Shown in pieces: positions 29,286 to 38,416 of a stretch of DNA of 64,000 nucleotides. The notes beneath the pieces are model-generated. The model was not told where the DNA came from, ran no database searches, and saw nothing but the letters and a program-made list of their open reading frames with translations. Numbering within the stretch: position 1 is the stretch's first letter; every line of letters starts with the position of its first letter. Made by a program: the position numbers and the translations under genes. Source of the stretch: Pollutimonas nitritireducens (GTDB lineage Bacteria; Pseudomonadota; Gammaproteobacteria; Burkholderiales; Burkholderiaceae_B); NCBI RefSeq assembly GCF_002849615.1, contig NZ_PDNV01000015.1, forward strand, positions 29,240-93,239. Reading direction: 5' to 3'.

Positions 29286-30497
29286 ATGGGTTTCGGACAA
29301 GGTTTAAGTGGTTTGAACGCCGCGGCGCAGAATCTGGATGTCATTGGTAATAATATTGCCAACTCCGGAACGGTGGGATTCAAGGCAGGAACAGCGACTT
29401 TCGCAGATGTTTATGCGAATTCTCGAGTTGGCCTGGGTACCAGCGTTGCCAGCATCAACCAGCGCTTCACGGTTGGTACGGTCTCCAGCAGCGGAAACCA
29501 GTTTGATATGGCGATTGATGGGCCGAAAGGGCTGTTTCGTGTGCAGGATACCAGCGGAAATATACTGTTTACCCGCAATGGTCAATTCTTCGCGGATAAA
29601 AACAATTTCGTTGTCAACGCGCAAGGCCAGCGCCTGACGGGTTACCAAGGCAATGGCACCGATCTGGTGCCTATCACGGTGCCAGTAGGCAACATTGCTC
29701 CGTTGGCGACAACCAGCATAACGATGAAGGCAAACCTCGACGCGAATGCGGCGGTAGTGCCTGCGGCGCCGGCGTTCAATCCTGATGAACCATCGACCTA
29801 TACTCATTCCTTGCCGACGAGCATCTACGACTCTTTGGGTAACTCCCATCAACTTACGCAGTATTTCGTGAAGCGTGATGGAACCGCAACCAGCAGTTCG
29901 TGGGAGGTGCACTACCGGCTTGATGGGCAAGCGTTGCCGACCCCTGCCGGCAGTAGCATTGCTATGACCTTCGACGACAATGGCGTGTTAACGGCTCCAA
30001 CGGGTCCGGTCCCACTTACTTTCGTACAACCTGGTGGCACAGCGGCTCCAGCAGCGCCCTTGAGCATAGGCGTGGCTTATACGGGCACCACGCAGTTCGG
30101 AGGCGAATTCTCGGCCAGCCGCAATCAGAATGGTTATGCCACCGGCGAATACGCCAGCATGTCGATAGCCTCCGATGGTGCCATTGTTGCCAGCTATACC
30201 AACGGAGAAACGCTGGGCGTCGGATTCCTGGCACTGGCGGATTTCAACAACGTTCAAGGGTTGCAACCCGTCGGCGGAAATGCCTGGGCCGAAACATCCG
30301 AGTCTGGTCAGCCAGTCGTCGGTCGCCCTGGAACCAATGGCATGGCGTCGATCGTCGGTCAGTCGGTCGAAGAGTCCAATGTGGACATGAGCCAGGAACT
30401 GGTCAATATGATCATTGCGCAACGAACCTATCAAGCCAATGCGCAGACGATCAAGACCCAGGATCAAGTCTTGCAGACTTTGATCAACCTGCGCTAG
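29286..30497 (+). CDS. flgE: Flagellar hook protein FlgE
   Basis: A 403-residue hook subunit. It begins GFGQGLSGLNAAAQNLDVIG with NNIANSGTVGFK, has the FlgE central domains (KANLDANAAVVP, SIYDSLGNSHQLTQYFVKR) and ends with the conserved helix MSQELVNMIIAQRTYQAN. Length is normal. The ribosome-binding site is weak (aacgagg). Confidence 0.95.
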   Translation: MGFGQGLSGLNAAAQNLDVIGNNIANSGTVGFKAGTATFADVYANSRVGLGTSVASINQRFTVGTVSSSGNQFDMAIDGPKGLFRVQDTSGNILFTRNGQFFADKNNFVVNAQGQRLTGYQGNGTDLVPITVPVGNIAPLATTSITMKANLDANAAVVPAAPAFNPDEPSTYTHSLPTSIYDSLGNSHQLTQYFVKRDGTATSSSWEVHYRLDGQALPTPAGSSIAMTFDDNGVLTAPTGPVPLTFVQPGGTAAPAAPLSIGVAYTGTTQFGGEFSASRNQNGYATGEYASMSIASDGAIVASYTNGETLGVGFLALADFNNVQGLQPVGGNAWAETSESGQPVVGRPGTNGMASIVGQSVEESNVDMSQELVNMIIAQRTYQANAQTIKTQDQVLQTLINLR

Positions 30498-30509
30498 GCC
30501 GACGCGTAA

Positions 30510-31256
30510 ATGGACCGCATTATCTACACGGCCGCCGGCGGCGCTGCGCGGGTGTTGGAACAGCAGGCCGTTATCAGCAACAACATGGCCAACGTCAGCA
30601 CCACCGGTTTTCGCGAGCAGATGGCGATTTACCGGTCGGTGCCGGTGGTGGGTCAGCCTGGCCTGCCAACGCGTGTGTCCACAGTAACCGCCACCCCCAC
30701 CAGCAATTTCGGGCAAGGCGTCATGGCGGAGACCGGCCATGCGCTGGATCTGGCCGTGACCGGCGATGGTTGGTTCAGCGTGCAGACGCCACAGGGCGAA
30801 GCCTATACCCGCGCAGGCGAACTGGCCGTGAACCAGGACAACGTGCTGGTCAACCAGCAAGGCTACCCGGTGTTGTCCAGCGACGGCGGGCCAATAGAAA
30901 TTCCCGAGCGCGGCAGTGTGAGCTTTTCCGGCGACGGGCAGATCAGCGCGCTGGGCGCTGGCGACAATCCGGGCGACATCCAGCAGTTGGGTCAGCTCAA
31001 ACTCGTGAATCCGCCCGCCGCGTCCCTGCAGCGTGGCGACGATGGCTTGTTCCGTTTGGCCGGTGGCGAGGCCGCACAGGCCGATCCGCAGGTGCGCATG
31101 ATTTCCGGCTTTGTCGAAAAAAGCAATGTGAACCCGGCGGAAGCAATGGTGGGCATGATCGCCAACGCGCGCCGCTTCGAAATGCAGATGAAGATTATCC
31201 AGGACGCCAGCTCGAATGCCGAGCGCGCCAACTCCATACTTTCGTCGAATAACTAA
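30510..31256 (+). CDS. flgF: Flagellar proximal rod protein FlgF
   Basis: A 248-residue rod protein starting MDRIIYTAAGGA with NNMANVSTTGFRE (about residues 26-38), the LDLAVTGDGWFSVQ block and a C-terminal ESNVN-like segment (KSNVNPAEAMVGMI). It lies 12 bp after flgE and 45 bp before flgG. Confidence 0.94.
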   Translation: MDRIIYTAAGGAARVLEQQAVISNNMANVSTTGFREQMAIYRSVPVVGQPGLPTRVSTVTATPTSNFGQGVMAETGHALDLAVTGDGWFSVQTPQGEAYTRAGELAVNQDNVLVNQQGYPVLSSDGGPIEIPERGSVSFSGDGQISALGAGDNPGDIQQLGQLKLVNPPAASLQRGDDGLFRLAGGEAAQADPQVRMISGFVEKSNVNPAEAMVGMIANARRFEMQMKIIQDASSNAERANSILSSNN

Positions 31257-31301
31257 TGTTGCATTCCGTGCAGGCCCGGCTTGCACAGTAAGGAAAGAAA
31301 A

Positions 31302-32087
31302 ATGATCCGCTCTCTTTGGATTGCCAAAACTGGTCTGGAATCTCAGCAGACCAATATGGATGTTATCTCCAACAACCTGGCCAACGTCAATACGACGGGC
31401 TTCAAGCGCAGCCGCGCGGTGTTCGAAGATCTGATGTATCAAACCATACGCCAACCGGGCGCACAGGTCGGTGCCGCCAACCAGCTGCCATCGGGCCTGC
31501 AAATCGGCACCGGTGTGCGCACAGTTGCCACCGAGCGCATTCATAGCCAGGGCAACCTTAAAGAAACCGGCAATGACCTGGATATCGCCATTCAGGGCAA
31601 AGGCTTCCTGCAGGTGGAGATGCCCGACGGAACGTTTTCCTATACCCGCGATGGCAGCCTGCAAGTGGACCAGAACGGTCAGTTGGTAACGGCCGGTGGT
31701 TATCCCATACAGCCCCCCATCAATATCCCGGACAACGCCTTGACCATTTCGATTGGTCGCGACGGAACTGTGTCGGTAACCCAACCGGGCGCCACCGGAA
31801 TCAGTGTGGAAATCGGTCAGCTGCAGTTGAATACGTTTATCAACCCCACCGGTTTGCAGAGTGCCGGCGAGAACCTGTACGTGGAAACGGACGCCTCGGG
31901 CCCTGCCAATTTGGCCCAGCCTGGACTAGACGGTGCCGGCCTCGTGTTGCAGCAGTACACCGAAACGTCGAACGTGAACGTTGCCGAAGAATTGGTCAAC
32001 ATGATCACCACCCAGCGTGCCTATGAAATGAACAGCAAGGCCGTACAGACTTCCGACCAGATGCTGGCGCGCCTGACTCAGCTTTGA
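31302..32087 (+). CDS. flgG: Flagellar distal rod protein FlgG
   Basis: A 261-residue distal rod subunit, beginning [20 protein letters not shown] with [15 protein letters not shown], then the [14 protein letters not shown] block and the C-terminus [24 protein letters not shown]. The ATG at 31302 follows aaggaaag; a reading from 31281 is not needed. The length is exactly that of well-known FlgG proteins. Confidence 0.96.
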   Translation: MIRSLWIAKTGLESQQTNMDVISNNLANVNTTGFKRSRAVFEDLMYQTIRQPGAQVGAANQLPSGLQIGTGVRTVATERIHSQGNLKETGNDLDIAIQGKGFLQVEMPDGTFSYTRDGSLQVDQNGQLVTAGGYPIQPPINIPDNALTISIGRDGTVSVTQPGATGISVEIGQLQLNTFINPTGLQSAGENLYVETDASGPANLAQPGLDGAGLVLQQYTETSNVNVAEELVNMITTQRAYEMNSKAVQTSDQMLARLTQL

Positions 32088-32089
32088 TA

Positions 32090-32776
32090 ATGTTTAAACG
32101 TCTTCGACTTGTCGTGGTGGGATTAGCTGTGGCGCTCGCGTCCGGCTGTGCGCTGATACCTCCGGAGCCTGTGGTGACCGGTCCATTGACTGCGGCGCCG
32201 CCGCTGCCGCCTTTGCCTGCGGTGGAGGCCAACGGGTCTATCTACCAGCCTACGGCCTATGGCAATTATCCCTTGTTCGAAGATCGCCGTCCTCGCAATG
32301 TGGGCGACATCGTGACCGTCGTGATACAGGAAAAGACCAACGCCGCGAAGAACGTTCAGACCACTACAGACCGCACTGGCAGCGCCATGTTTGGCGTGGG
32401 ATTAGCTCCGGCGATTTTGCCGAACGAGATTGGCGGCAAGCAGAATTTCGATATCACTGGAGAGAATGCATCCCAGGGCAAGGGATCGACGCGCGCCGAC
32501 AATACCTTCTCCGGTACGTTGACGACCACAGTGATCGGCGTATTGCCTAACGGCAATCTTCAGATTGCCGGTGACAAACAAATTGCCATCAACCGCGGCA
32601 GCGAACACATACGTTTCTCCGGCGTTGTCGATCCGCGCTCGGTGAGTGGTTCGAACACGGTTTCATCGACGCAAGTGGCCGACGCGCGGATCGAGTTCCG
32701 CAGCAAGGGCACCATGGACGAAGTACAAACCATGGGCTGGCTGCAACGCTTTTTCCTGAATGTTTCCCCGTTCTAA
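32090..32776 (+). CDS. flgH: Flagellar L-ring lipoprotein FlgH
   Basis: A 228-residue outer-membrane lipoprotein that forms the L-ring. The lipobox is ASGC with Cys20 as the lipidated residue. The body has the FlgH motifs [27 protein letters not shown] (positions about 62-90, split here by variable residues) and [17 protein letters not shown] near the C-terminus. It starts 2 nt after the flgG stop. Confidence 0.94.
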   Translation: MFKRLRLVVVGLAVALASGCALIPPEPVVTGPLTAAPPLPPLPAVEANGSIYQPTAYGNYPLFEDRRPRNVGDIVTVVIQEKTNAAKNVQTTTDRTGSAMFGVGLAPAILPNEIGGKQNFDITGENASQGKGSTRADNTFSGTLTTTVIGVLPNGNLQIAGDKQIAINRGSEHIRFSGVVDPRSVSGSNTVSSTQVADARIEFRSKGTMDEVQTMGWLQRFFLNVSPF

Positions 32777-32789
32777 CAAGGTACCGGTT

Positions 32790-33923
32790 TTGATCTCCAA
32801 TTTTTTCAGCGTACTCGGCAATCAGGGCCGACGCCTCGCCTTCGGCGCGCTCTGCGTGCTGGCCGCAAGCGTAGTGCAGGCCGAGAGGATCAAGGACATT
32901 GCATCGGTGCAAGGCGTGCGTGCCAATCAACTGATTGGTTATGGCTTGGTCGTTGGCCTGGATGGCAGTGGCGACCAGGTTCGCCAGACGCCGTTCACGC
33001 AGCAAAGCCTGACGAATATGTTATCGCAGCTGGGCGTGACCGTTCCGCAAGGCACGAATATGCAGGTCAAGAACGTCGCTGCAGTCATCGTAACGGCCAG
33101 GCTGCCAGCTTTCGCCCAGCCCGGGCAAACGGTGGACGTCGTGGTTTCCTCCATGGGTAACGCCAAAAGCCTGCGTGGCGGCACACTGTTGATGACCCCC
33201 ATGAAGGGAGCGAATGGACAGGTATATGCCATTGCACAAGGCAACCTGCTGGTCGGCGGCGCGGGCGCTTCGTCCGGCGGTTCCAGCGTGCAGGTGAACC
33301 AGCTGAACGGCGGCATTATCTCCAACGGCGCGATTATCGAGCGCAGTGTTCCCACGACGTATGTGCGCGATGGCATCATCAACCTGGAACTGAACACCAC
33401 CGATTTCGGCGCGGCCCAGAATATGGTTGCGGCCCTGAACACCCGGTTTGGCGCCCGCACCGCTTCAGCATTGGATGGTCGGGTCGTCCAGTTACGGGGT
33501 CCGTTGGACCCTGCCGCCCAGGCCGCGTTCCTGTCCCAGGTCGAGAACCTTCAGGTCAACCTGCCGCCCGCACGGGCCAAGGTGGTCATCAATGCGCGTA
33601 CTGGTTCGGTCGTCATGAACCGTACCGTCACGATAGACGAAGCAGCCATCGCCTACGGTAATCTTTCCGTCGTGATCAGCCAGGACGACCGGGTCAGCCA
33701 GCCCGATACCCCATTCGCCGGCGGTGAGACCGTTGTGACGCAAAGCACCCAGATCGAAATGACGTCTGAGAAGGGTGGCTTGCAGCGCGTACGCACTAGC
33801 GCCAATCTGGCTGATGTCGTCAAAGCGTTGAACGCGCTTGGTGCCACGCCTCAGGACTTGTTATCCATTCTGCAGAATCTGAAAAGTGCCGGCGCGTTGC
33901 GCGCCGACCTGGAAATCATCTAG
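32790..33923 (+). CDS. flgI: Flagellar P-ring protein FlgI
   Basis: A 377-residue periplasmic P-ring subunit. After a signal peptide (cleavage expected after VVQA) it begins with the invariant [13 protein letters not shown] and continues with [13 protein letters not shown]. The end [20 protein letters not shown] is also standard. The start is uncertain: TTG at 32790 gives a ~31-residue signal peptide and has a weak aagg upstream, while an ATG at 32760 inside flgH gives a 41-residue leader without a visible ribosome-binding site. Confidence 0.93.
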   Translation: MISNFFSVLGNQGRRLAFGALCVLAASVVQAERIKDIASVQGVRANQLIGYGLVVGLDGSGDQVRQTPFTQQSLTNMLSQLGVTVPQGTNMQVKNVAAVIVTARLPAFAQPGQTVDVVVSSMGNAKSLRGGTLLMTPMKGANGQVYAIAQGNLLVGGAGASSGGSSVQVNQLNGGIISNGAIIERSVPTTYVRDGIINLELNTTDFGAAQNMVAALNTRFGARTASALDGRVVQLRGPLDPAAQAAFLSQVENLQVNLPPARAKVVINARTGSVVMNRTVTIDEAAIAYGNLSVVISQDDRVSQPDTPFAGGETVVTQSTQIEMTSEKGGLQRVRTSANLADVVKALNALGATPQDLLSILQNLKSAGALRADLEII

Positions 33924-33930
33924 GCCGATT

Positions 33931-34914
33931 ATGTCGCTCGTGCAATATACCCCACGTCCCAGTAATCCAGCGGCATCGACCCTGGATTTCAATGCGCTCA
34001 ATAGCCTTAAGCGCGGCGTGAGCGAAGGTGCCAATGCGCCGCTGGCAGAACAAAAGAAAGTGGCGCAGCAGTTTGAAGCGCTTTTTATCCAGCAGATGCT
34101 CAAGCAGGCTCGCCAGGGTTCTACAACAACGGGCGTGTTCGACAGCCAGCAAACCCGCCTAGCCCAAAGCATGGGCGACGAGCAGATGTCGTTGCAGCTT
34201 GCCGACCCTGGTATTGGCCTTGCCCAGGCGTTGCTTGCACAGATACAGGGCGGGCAGGGCATAGTATCCATCAATCCGGGCAACAAGAGTGGCGAACTTC
34301 CCGAGTTGGCTGCAACCCGCCTGCCCGCGCTGAAGTCGCGCCTAGGCGGCGATCAGGGTAAGGACGCGCCGTCGATTTCGGGCCTGATCAATCTTCTGAG
34401 CAGGAGTTCTGACAAGATCTTTTCCGCGATCAAGGGTGCACCCAAGCATATCGAGTCCTTTGTCTCGAAGATGTCAGAGGCAGCGAAATACGCCGCCGAT
34501 GAAAGCGGCGTGCCGGCCAAGTTGATACTGAGCCAGGCAGCACTGGAATCCGGATGGGGTCGCCGTGAAATCATGCGTGACGACGGCACGACCAGCCATA
34601 ACCTGTTCGGCATCAAGGCAAGCTCAGGCTGGAAGGGCAAGGTCGTCAACGTCATGACGACGGAATATGTAGACGGCGTGGCACGCAAGATGAAGCAGCC
34701 GTTTCGTGCCTACGACTCATATGCGGAGTCGTTTGCGGACTACGCCCGTTTAATCGGTCAGAGCAAACGATACAGCGATGTGGTAGGCGCACCATCAGCA
34801 GAAGTGGCCGCGCACCGGATCCAGGCCGCGGGTTATGCCACTGACCCGGCGTATGCCGAGAAGCTGATATCCATCATGGGCTACTTCGACACGGGTCCGA
34901 AGCGCGGTGTTTGA
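33931..34914 (+). CDS. flgJ: Bifunctional rod-capping protein and peptidoglycan hydrolase FlgJ
   Basis: A 327-residue fusion of the rod-capping domain (about residues 20-110, QQFEALFIQQMLKQAR) and a glucosaminidase-type muramidase domain (about 170-320) that opens the cell wall for the rod. The catalytic glutamate is Glu206 in SQAALESGWGRREI. This two-domain layout is the gamma/beta-proteobacterial form. It starts 7 nt after flgI and ends the operon; a separate promoter precedes flgK. Confidence 0.94.
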   Translation: MSLVQYTPRPSNPAASTLDFNALNSLKRGVSEGANAPLAEQKKVAQQFEALFIQQMLKQARQGSTTTGVFDSQQTRLAQSMGDEQMSLQLADPGIGLAQALLAQIQGGQGIVSINPGNKSGELPELAATRLPALKSRLGGDQGKDAPSISGLINLLSRSSDKIFSAIKGAPKHIESFVSKMSEAAKYAADESGVPAKLILSQAALESGWGRREIMRDDGTTSHNLFGIKASSGWKGKVVNVMTTEYVDGVARKMKQPFRAYDSYAESFADYARLIGQSKRYSDVVGAPSAEVAAHRIQAAGYATDPAYAEKLISIMGYFDTGPKRGV

Positions 34915-34921
34915 GTCGTGA

Positions 34922-34942
34922 AGGCCTAAAGCTTTCAGGCCT
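34922..34942. repeat. Near-perfect 21-bp palindrome between flgJ and flgK
   Basis: AGGCCT (34922-34927) is repeated at 34937-34942 around AAAGCTTTC, so the whole can fold as a short hairpin. No T-run follows, so it is not a standard terminator; it overlaps the -35 element of the sigma-28 promoter. Confidence 0.6.
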
Positions 34943-34953
34943 GCTGTCGTTAA
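34927..34953 (+). promoter_or_regulatory. Sigma-28 (FliA) promoter of flgKL
   Basis: -35 TAAAGCTT (34927-34934; 7 of 8), an 11-bp spacer, -10 GTCGTTAA (34946-34953; 6 of 8). It lies 65 bp before the flgK start. The -35 is inside a near-palindrome with AGGCCT arms (34922-34942). Confidence 0.65.
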
Positions 34954-35017
34954 CGTTGTACATAGTCTTGATATACGGGCTGACGCGTGCGTCGGCCTGA
35001 CTAAAGCGGAATCTTTC

Positions 35018-36667
35018 ATGAATTTAGCCAACCTGGGTCTTTCGGGTTTGAATGCGGCCACTAACCGCCTGCAAACGGCCGGCCACAATATCAACAACGC
35101 CGCCACGGTAGGTTTCAATCGCCAAACGGTGCTCGTGCAAACGGCCGGTGCAACCAGTACGGGTGCCGGCTATATTGGCCGGGGAGTCCAGGCGGTTACG
35201 GTTCAGCGAGCGTACGACAATTTCTTGTCCCGCCAACTTGTTGGGGCACAAACCGCCGGGGCGGCACTTGTTTCCTACGGCAACGAAATCTCCCAGGTCA
35301 ATAACCTGTTCGCCGACCGTACCGTTGGCATTACACCGGCATTACAGAATTTTTTTGACAGTATCCAGGCCGTCGCCTCGGCTCCGGCCGATAGTGCCGC
35401 GCGCCAGGAAATGCTGGGGCGTGCATCCAGCCTGGTGTCGCAGCTGAATGACAGCAATGCCTTCCTGGAAAGTCAGCGCAACAATATCAATACGCAGATT
35501 ACGACCACGGTTACGCAAATCAACAGCTATGTAGAGCGCGTGCGCGATCTGAATACACAGATTACGACAGCGCGTGCCACGAGCTCTAATCATGAACCAA
35601 ACGATTTGCTGGATCAGCGCGATCAGCTCGTGTCCGAACTGAGCCAGCTCGTGGCGGTGAATGTCGACGAACAAGATGGCAAGGTTAGTCTTTCTGTCGG
35701 CAACGGTCAGGTCTTGCTAGGCGGTGACACCGTATTTCCCCTGGCCGCACAGGCAGCAGCTGCTGATCCATCACGTACTATTGTGGCCTTTACGGCCGTC
35801 GGTAGCGGCGGTCAGCAAATCTCGGTAGAGATGAGCGAAGCGACGATCAAAGGCGGAAAATTAGGCGGTCTGATCACATACCGGCGCGAATCGCTCGATG
35901 CGGTCCAAAATGATCTTGGACGTCTTGCCGCCGGCCTAGCTACCGCGGTCAACGCCATCCACGCCAACGGTGAAGATCTGAGCGGAGCGGCGGGTGGGGC
36001 GTTTTTTAAGCTCGGCCAGGTCAAGACGATTTCCAATGCCAATAATCTAGGCGGCGCACCAATCGCCGTCCAGATTCAGGACATCAATAAGCTTACATCG
36101 CAAAACTACCGCATAGACTACGACGGCACTGCCTACAAGGCGACCAGTATCCCTAACGGCACAGTAACGACGCTTAGCCCTCTTACTGGTGGCAGCTACG
36201 ATCTGGACGGTATCAGGATTACGCCGCCGACCGCATCAGCAGTGTCGGGCGATTCTTGGCTGGTTCAACCTACTCGGGATGCGGCCGGCAGTATTGCATT
36301 GGCCATTGATGACCCGGCAAAAATCGCCGCTGCTACGGCAAATACCGGCACCGCGAACGGCGGCGTCGCCCTGGAGTTGGCGCAGTTGCAGACAGGCAAG
36401 GTTCTTGGGAATGGCGCCATGAGCCTGAACGAAGCCTTCTCGCAAATAGTCAACAAAGTCGGCGTGCAGACTCAGCAAAATGGCACAGCGGCCAAGGCGC
36501 AAGCCGCATTGATCCAGCAGAACTTCGCGGCGCAACAGCATCTTTCCGGTGTGAATCTGGACGAAGAGTACGTCAATCTCACCCGATATCAGGAGCAATA
36601 CAGCGCTTCTGCGCGGCTTATCGAAGTCAGCTCCACCTTGTTCGATACGTTGCTGGGAATACGTTAA
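35018..36667 (+). CDS. flgK: Hook-filament junction protein FlgK (HAP1)
   Basis: A 549-residue junction protein. The N-terminus is of the rod/hook type (GLSGLNAATNRLQTAGHNIN, NAATVGFNRQTV), the middle is variable and Ala/Ser/Thr-rich, and the C-terminus contains SGVNLDEEYVNLTRYQEQYSASARLIEV, typical of FlgK. It probably is exported with FlgN. flgL follows by 66 bp. Confidence 0.95.
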   Translation: MNLANLGLSGLNAATNRLQTAGHNINNAATVGFNRQTVLVQTAGATSTGAGYIGRGVQAVTVQRAYDNFLSRQLVGAQTAGAALVSYGNEISQVNNLFADRTVGITPALQNFFDSIQAVASAPADSAARQEMLGRASSLVSQLNDSNAFLESQRNNINTQITTTVTQINSYVERVRDLNTQITTARATSSNHEPNDLLDQRDQLVSELSQLVAVNVDEQDGKVSLSVGNGQVLLGGDTVFPLAAQAAAADPSRTIVAFTAVGSGGQQISVEMSEATIKGGKLGGLITYRRESLDAVQNDLGRLAAGLATAVNAIHANGEDLSGAAGGAFFKLGQVKTISNANNLGGAPIAVQIQDINKLTSQNYRIDYDGTAYKATSIPNGTVTTLSPLTGGSYDLDGIRITPPTASAVSGDSWLVQPTRDAAGSIALAIDDPAKIAAATANTGTANGGVALELAQLQTGKVLGNGAMSLNEAFSQIVNKVGVQTQQNGTAAKAQAALIQQNFAAQQHLSGVNLDEEYVNLTRYQEQYSASARLIEVSSTLFDTLLGIR

Positions 36668-36733
36668 GCGTCTGTTGGTTCAGCTGCGTCCGGTCAGGTT
36701 CAAGTTTAAGCGTCATTTTTCAGGATTTTCGTC

Positions 36734-38281
36734 ATGCGTATTAGTTCCAATTTGTTTTTCCAGACGGGACTTAATTCCATCACTGCCCAGCAGTCAGACC
36801 TTTTGCATCTCTACGAGCAAATCGGCAGCGGCAAGCGCATGGTGACGCCGGCGGATGACCCGCTTGCGGCGGCACAGGCCGTCAATATCAGCCAGTCGCA
36901 ATCGCTGAACGCAAGGTTCGGGGCGAATCGTGCGGTGGCCAATACCAACTTGGCTACGGAAGAGAACGCGCTCACTTCAATGACCTTGCTGCTGCAAGAC
37001 TTGAAAACCAATTTGATCGCAGCGGGCAACGGCACCTTATCGGACGCTGATCGTGCAACGCTGAGCAATGTGCTGACGAACGCCCGCGACAGTATGTTGG
37101 GGCTCGCTAACACCACCGATGGCAGCGGGCAATATCTTTTTTCCGGAGCTCAAGGCGGCAGTGCAGCCTATCAAGACGTCAACGGCACAATCACCTATAT
37201 GGGCGACGCCGGGCAACGAAAAATCCAGGCCGATCAAACGCGTCAGATTGCTGGCAGCGATGTAGGCTCTGATATCTTCAATCGTGCTGCCCCAGGTACG
37301 ACCAATTATCTCACCGCTGCGGCTACGAACTCACTGTCGAACCTGGGTAACGCAGGTACGGGCCTCATTAGCACGCCCACGATCACGAATCCGAATGAAG
37401 CAAGTGCCGGCAATACCTATGCGATCAAGTTTTCGGAAACGATTCCGAACAGCTACACCGTTGAAATTAACGACAGACTAGGTGCTCTGGTCGGGACTAC
37501 GACTGGCTCATGGGATCCGGCGTCAGGCACCTCCATTGGTCTCCCACTGGGTGTACAGGTCAAGTTTTCCGGAAGCCCCGCATTGGGTGACAGTTTCGTG
37601 GTAGAGCCCGCGAATACGTCAAGCCATGTAGCCAGCCCCACGACTAGCGGTGACGCCAGGATCGGGTCTCCTGTCGTAAGCGACTATTCGATTACTCGTC
37701 CAGGGGATGTATATAGCATTGCGTTCACCGATGTGGATGAATACACGGTAAGCGTTACGAACCCGAATCCTCTCTATCCGACAATAACTCAAGCGGGAGA
37801 GAAGTTTGTGCCCGGCCGTGAGAACACGCTTACCTTGCCGCATGGCATGGAAGTCAAGATTTCCGGTTCCCCTGTTGCTGGTAATACGTTCACGATTCAA
37901 GCCGCCGCGACTCAGACCAACCTGGATATGTTCGCCACACTCGATGGCATCATCAAGTCGCTCGAACTTCCTATCCAGGACTCCCCAGAAGCACAAGCCG
38001 CCTTCCAGAACAATCTAGCCACTGCCATGCAGCGCCTGGACGTCAACTACAACAACATCCTGACAGTCCGCGCCTCGGTCGGTGCGCGCATGAACGAACT
38101 CGACGCGATCGGTGCGACGGGTAGCGCGCGTTCGCTCAGCTATAGCGCGCAATTGTCCAAGTTGGAAGATGTGGATTACTACACGGCCACGACACAGCTG
38201 CAGCTGCGCTCGACAGCACTTGAAGCGGCGTCCCTGGCCTTCAAGAAAATCCAGAGTCTCGGTTTATTCAACACAAAATAG
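36734..38281 (+). CDS. flgL: Hook-filament junction protein FlgL (HAP3), enlarged
   Basis: A 515-residue junction protein beginning MRISSNLFFQTGLNSITAQQ with GKRMVTPADDPLAAAQAV, and ending with the flagellin-like helix (VRASVGARMNELDAI, SKLEDVDYYTATTQLQLRSTALEAA). It is longer than the usual 300-420 residues: the central part holds two copies of an ~80-residue beta-type module (about 212-294 and 311-393) that share GVQVKFSGSPALGDSFVV / GMEVKISGSPVAGNTFTI. Confidence 0.94.
   Translation: MRISSNLFFQTGLNSITAQQSDLLHLYEQIGSGKRMVTPADDPLAAAQAVNISQSQSLNARFGANRAVANTNLATEENALTSMTLLLQDLKTNLIAAGNGTLSDADRATLSNVLTNARDSMLGLANTTDGSGQYLFSGAQGGSAAYQDVNGTITYMGDAGQRKIQADQTRQIAGSDVGSDIFNRAAPGTTNYLTAAATNSLSNLGNAGTGLISTPTITNPNEASAGNTYAIKFSETIPNSYTVEINDRLGALVGTTTGSWDPASGTSIGLPLGVQVKFSGSPALGDSFVVEPANTSSHVASPTTSGDARIGSPVVSDYSITRPGDVYSIAFTDVDEYTVSVTNPNPLYPTITQAGEKFVPGRENTLTLPHGMEVKISGSPVAGNTFTIQAAATQTNLDMFATLDGIIKSLELPIQDSPEAQAAFQNNLATAMQRLDVNYNNILTVRASVGARMNELDAIGATGSARSLSYSAQLSKLEDVDYYTATTQLQLRSTALEAASLAFKKIQSLGLFNTK
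37367..37913 (+). repeat. Diverged tandem domain duplication inside flgL
   Basis: Two coding modules of about 80 codons share the order AGNTYAIKF / PGDVYSIAF, SYTVEIND / EYTVSVTN, then L-P-x-G-x-x-V-K-(F/I)-S-G-S-P. The similarity is at protein level; the DNA is well diverged, so the event is old. Confidence 0.65.
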
Positions 38282-38416
38282 GTTTTAAAAAACAGCAGGA
38301 TTGCGTTTGCAAGAACGCACACCAGGCATTGGTCAACAGGTAATTCAGGTTAGCCTCACGTGCGGTCGGTCCCATCCACCAACCGCCTGGCAGGAGACAA
38401 TAAGTGAGAACGAGTT

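Noticed and set aside
29988..31784. 598-codon open frame on the minus strand across flgE, flgF and flgG
   Set aside because: It spans three certain genes in antisense, has no protein-family character and no ribosome-binding site; a side effect of codon bias.
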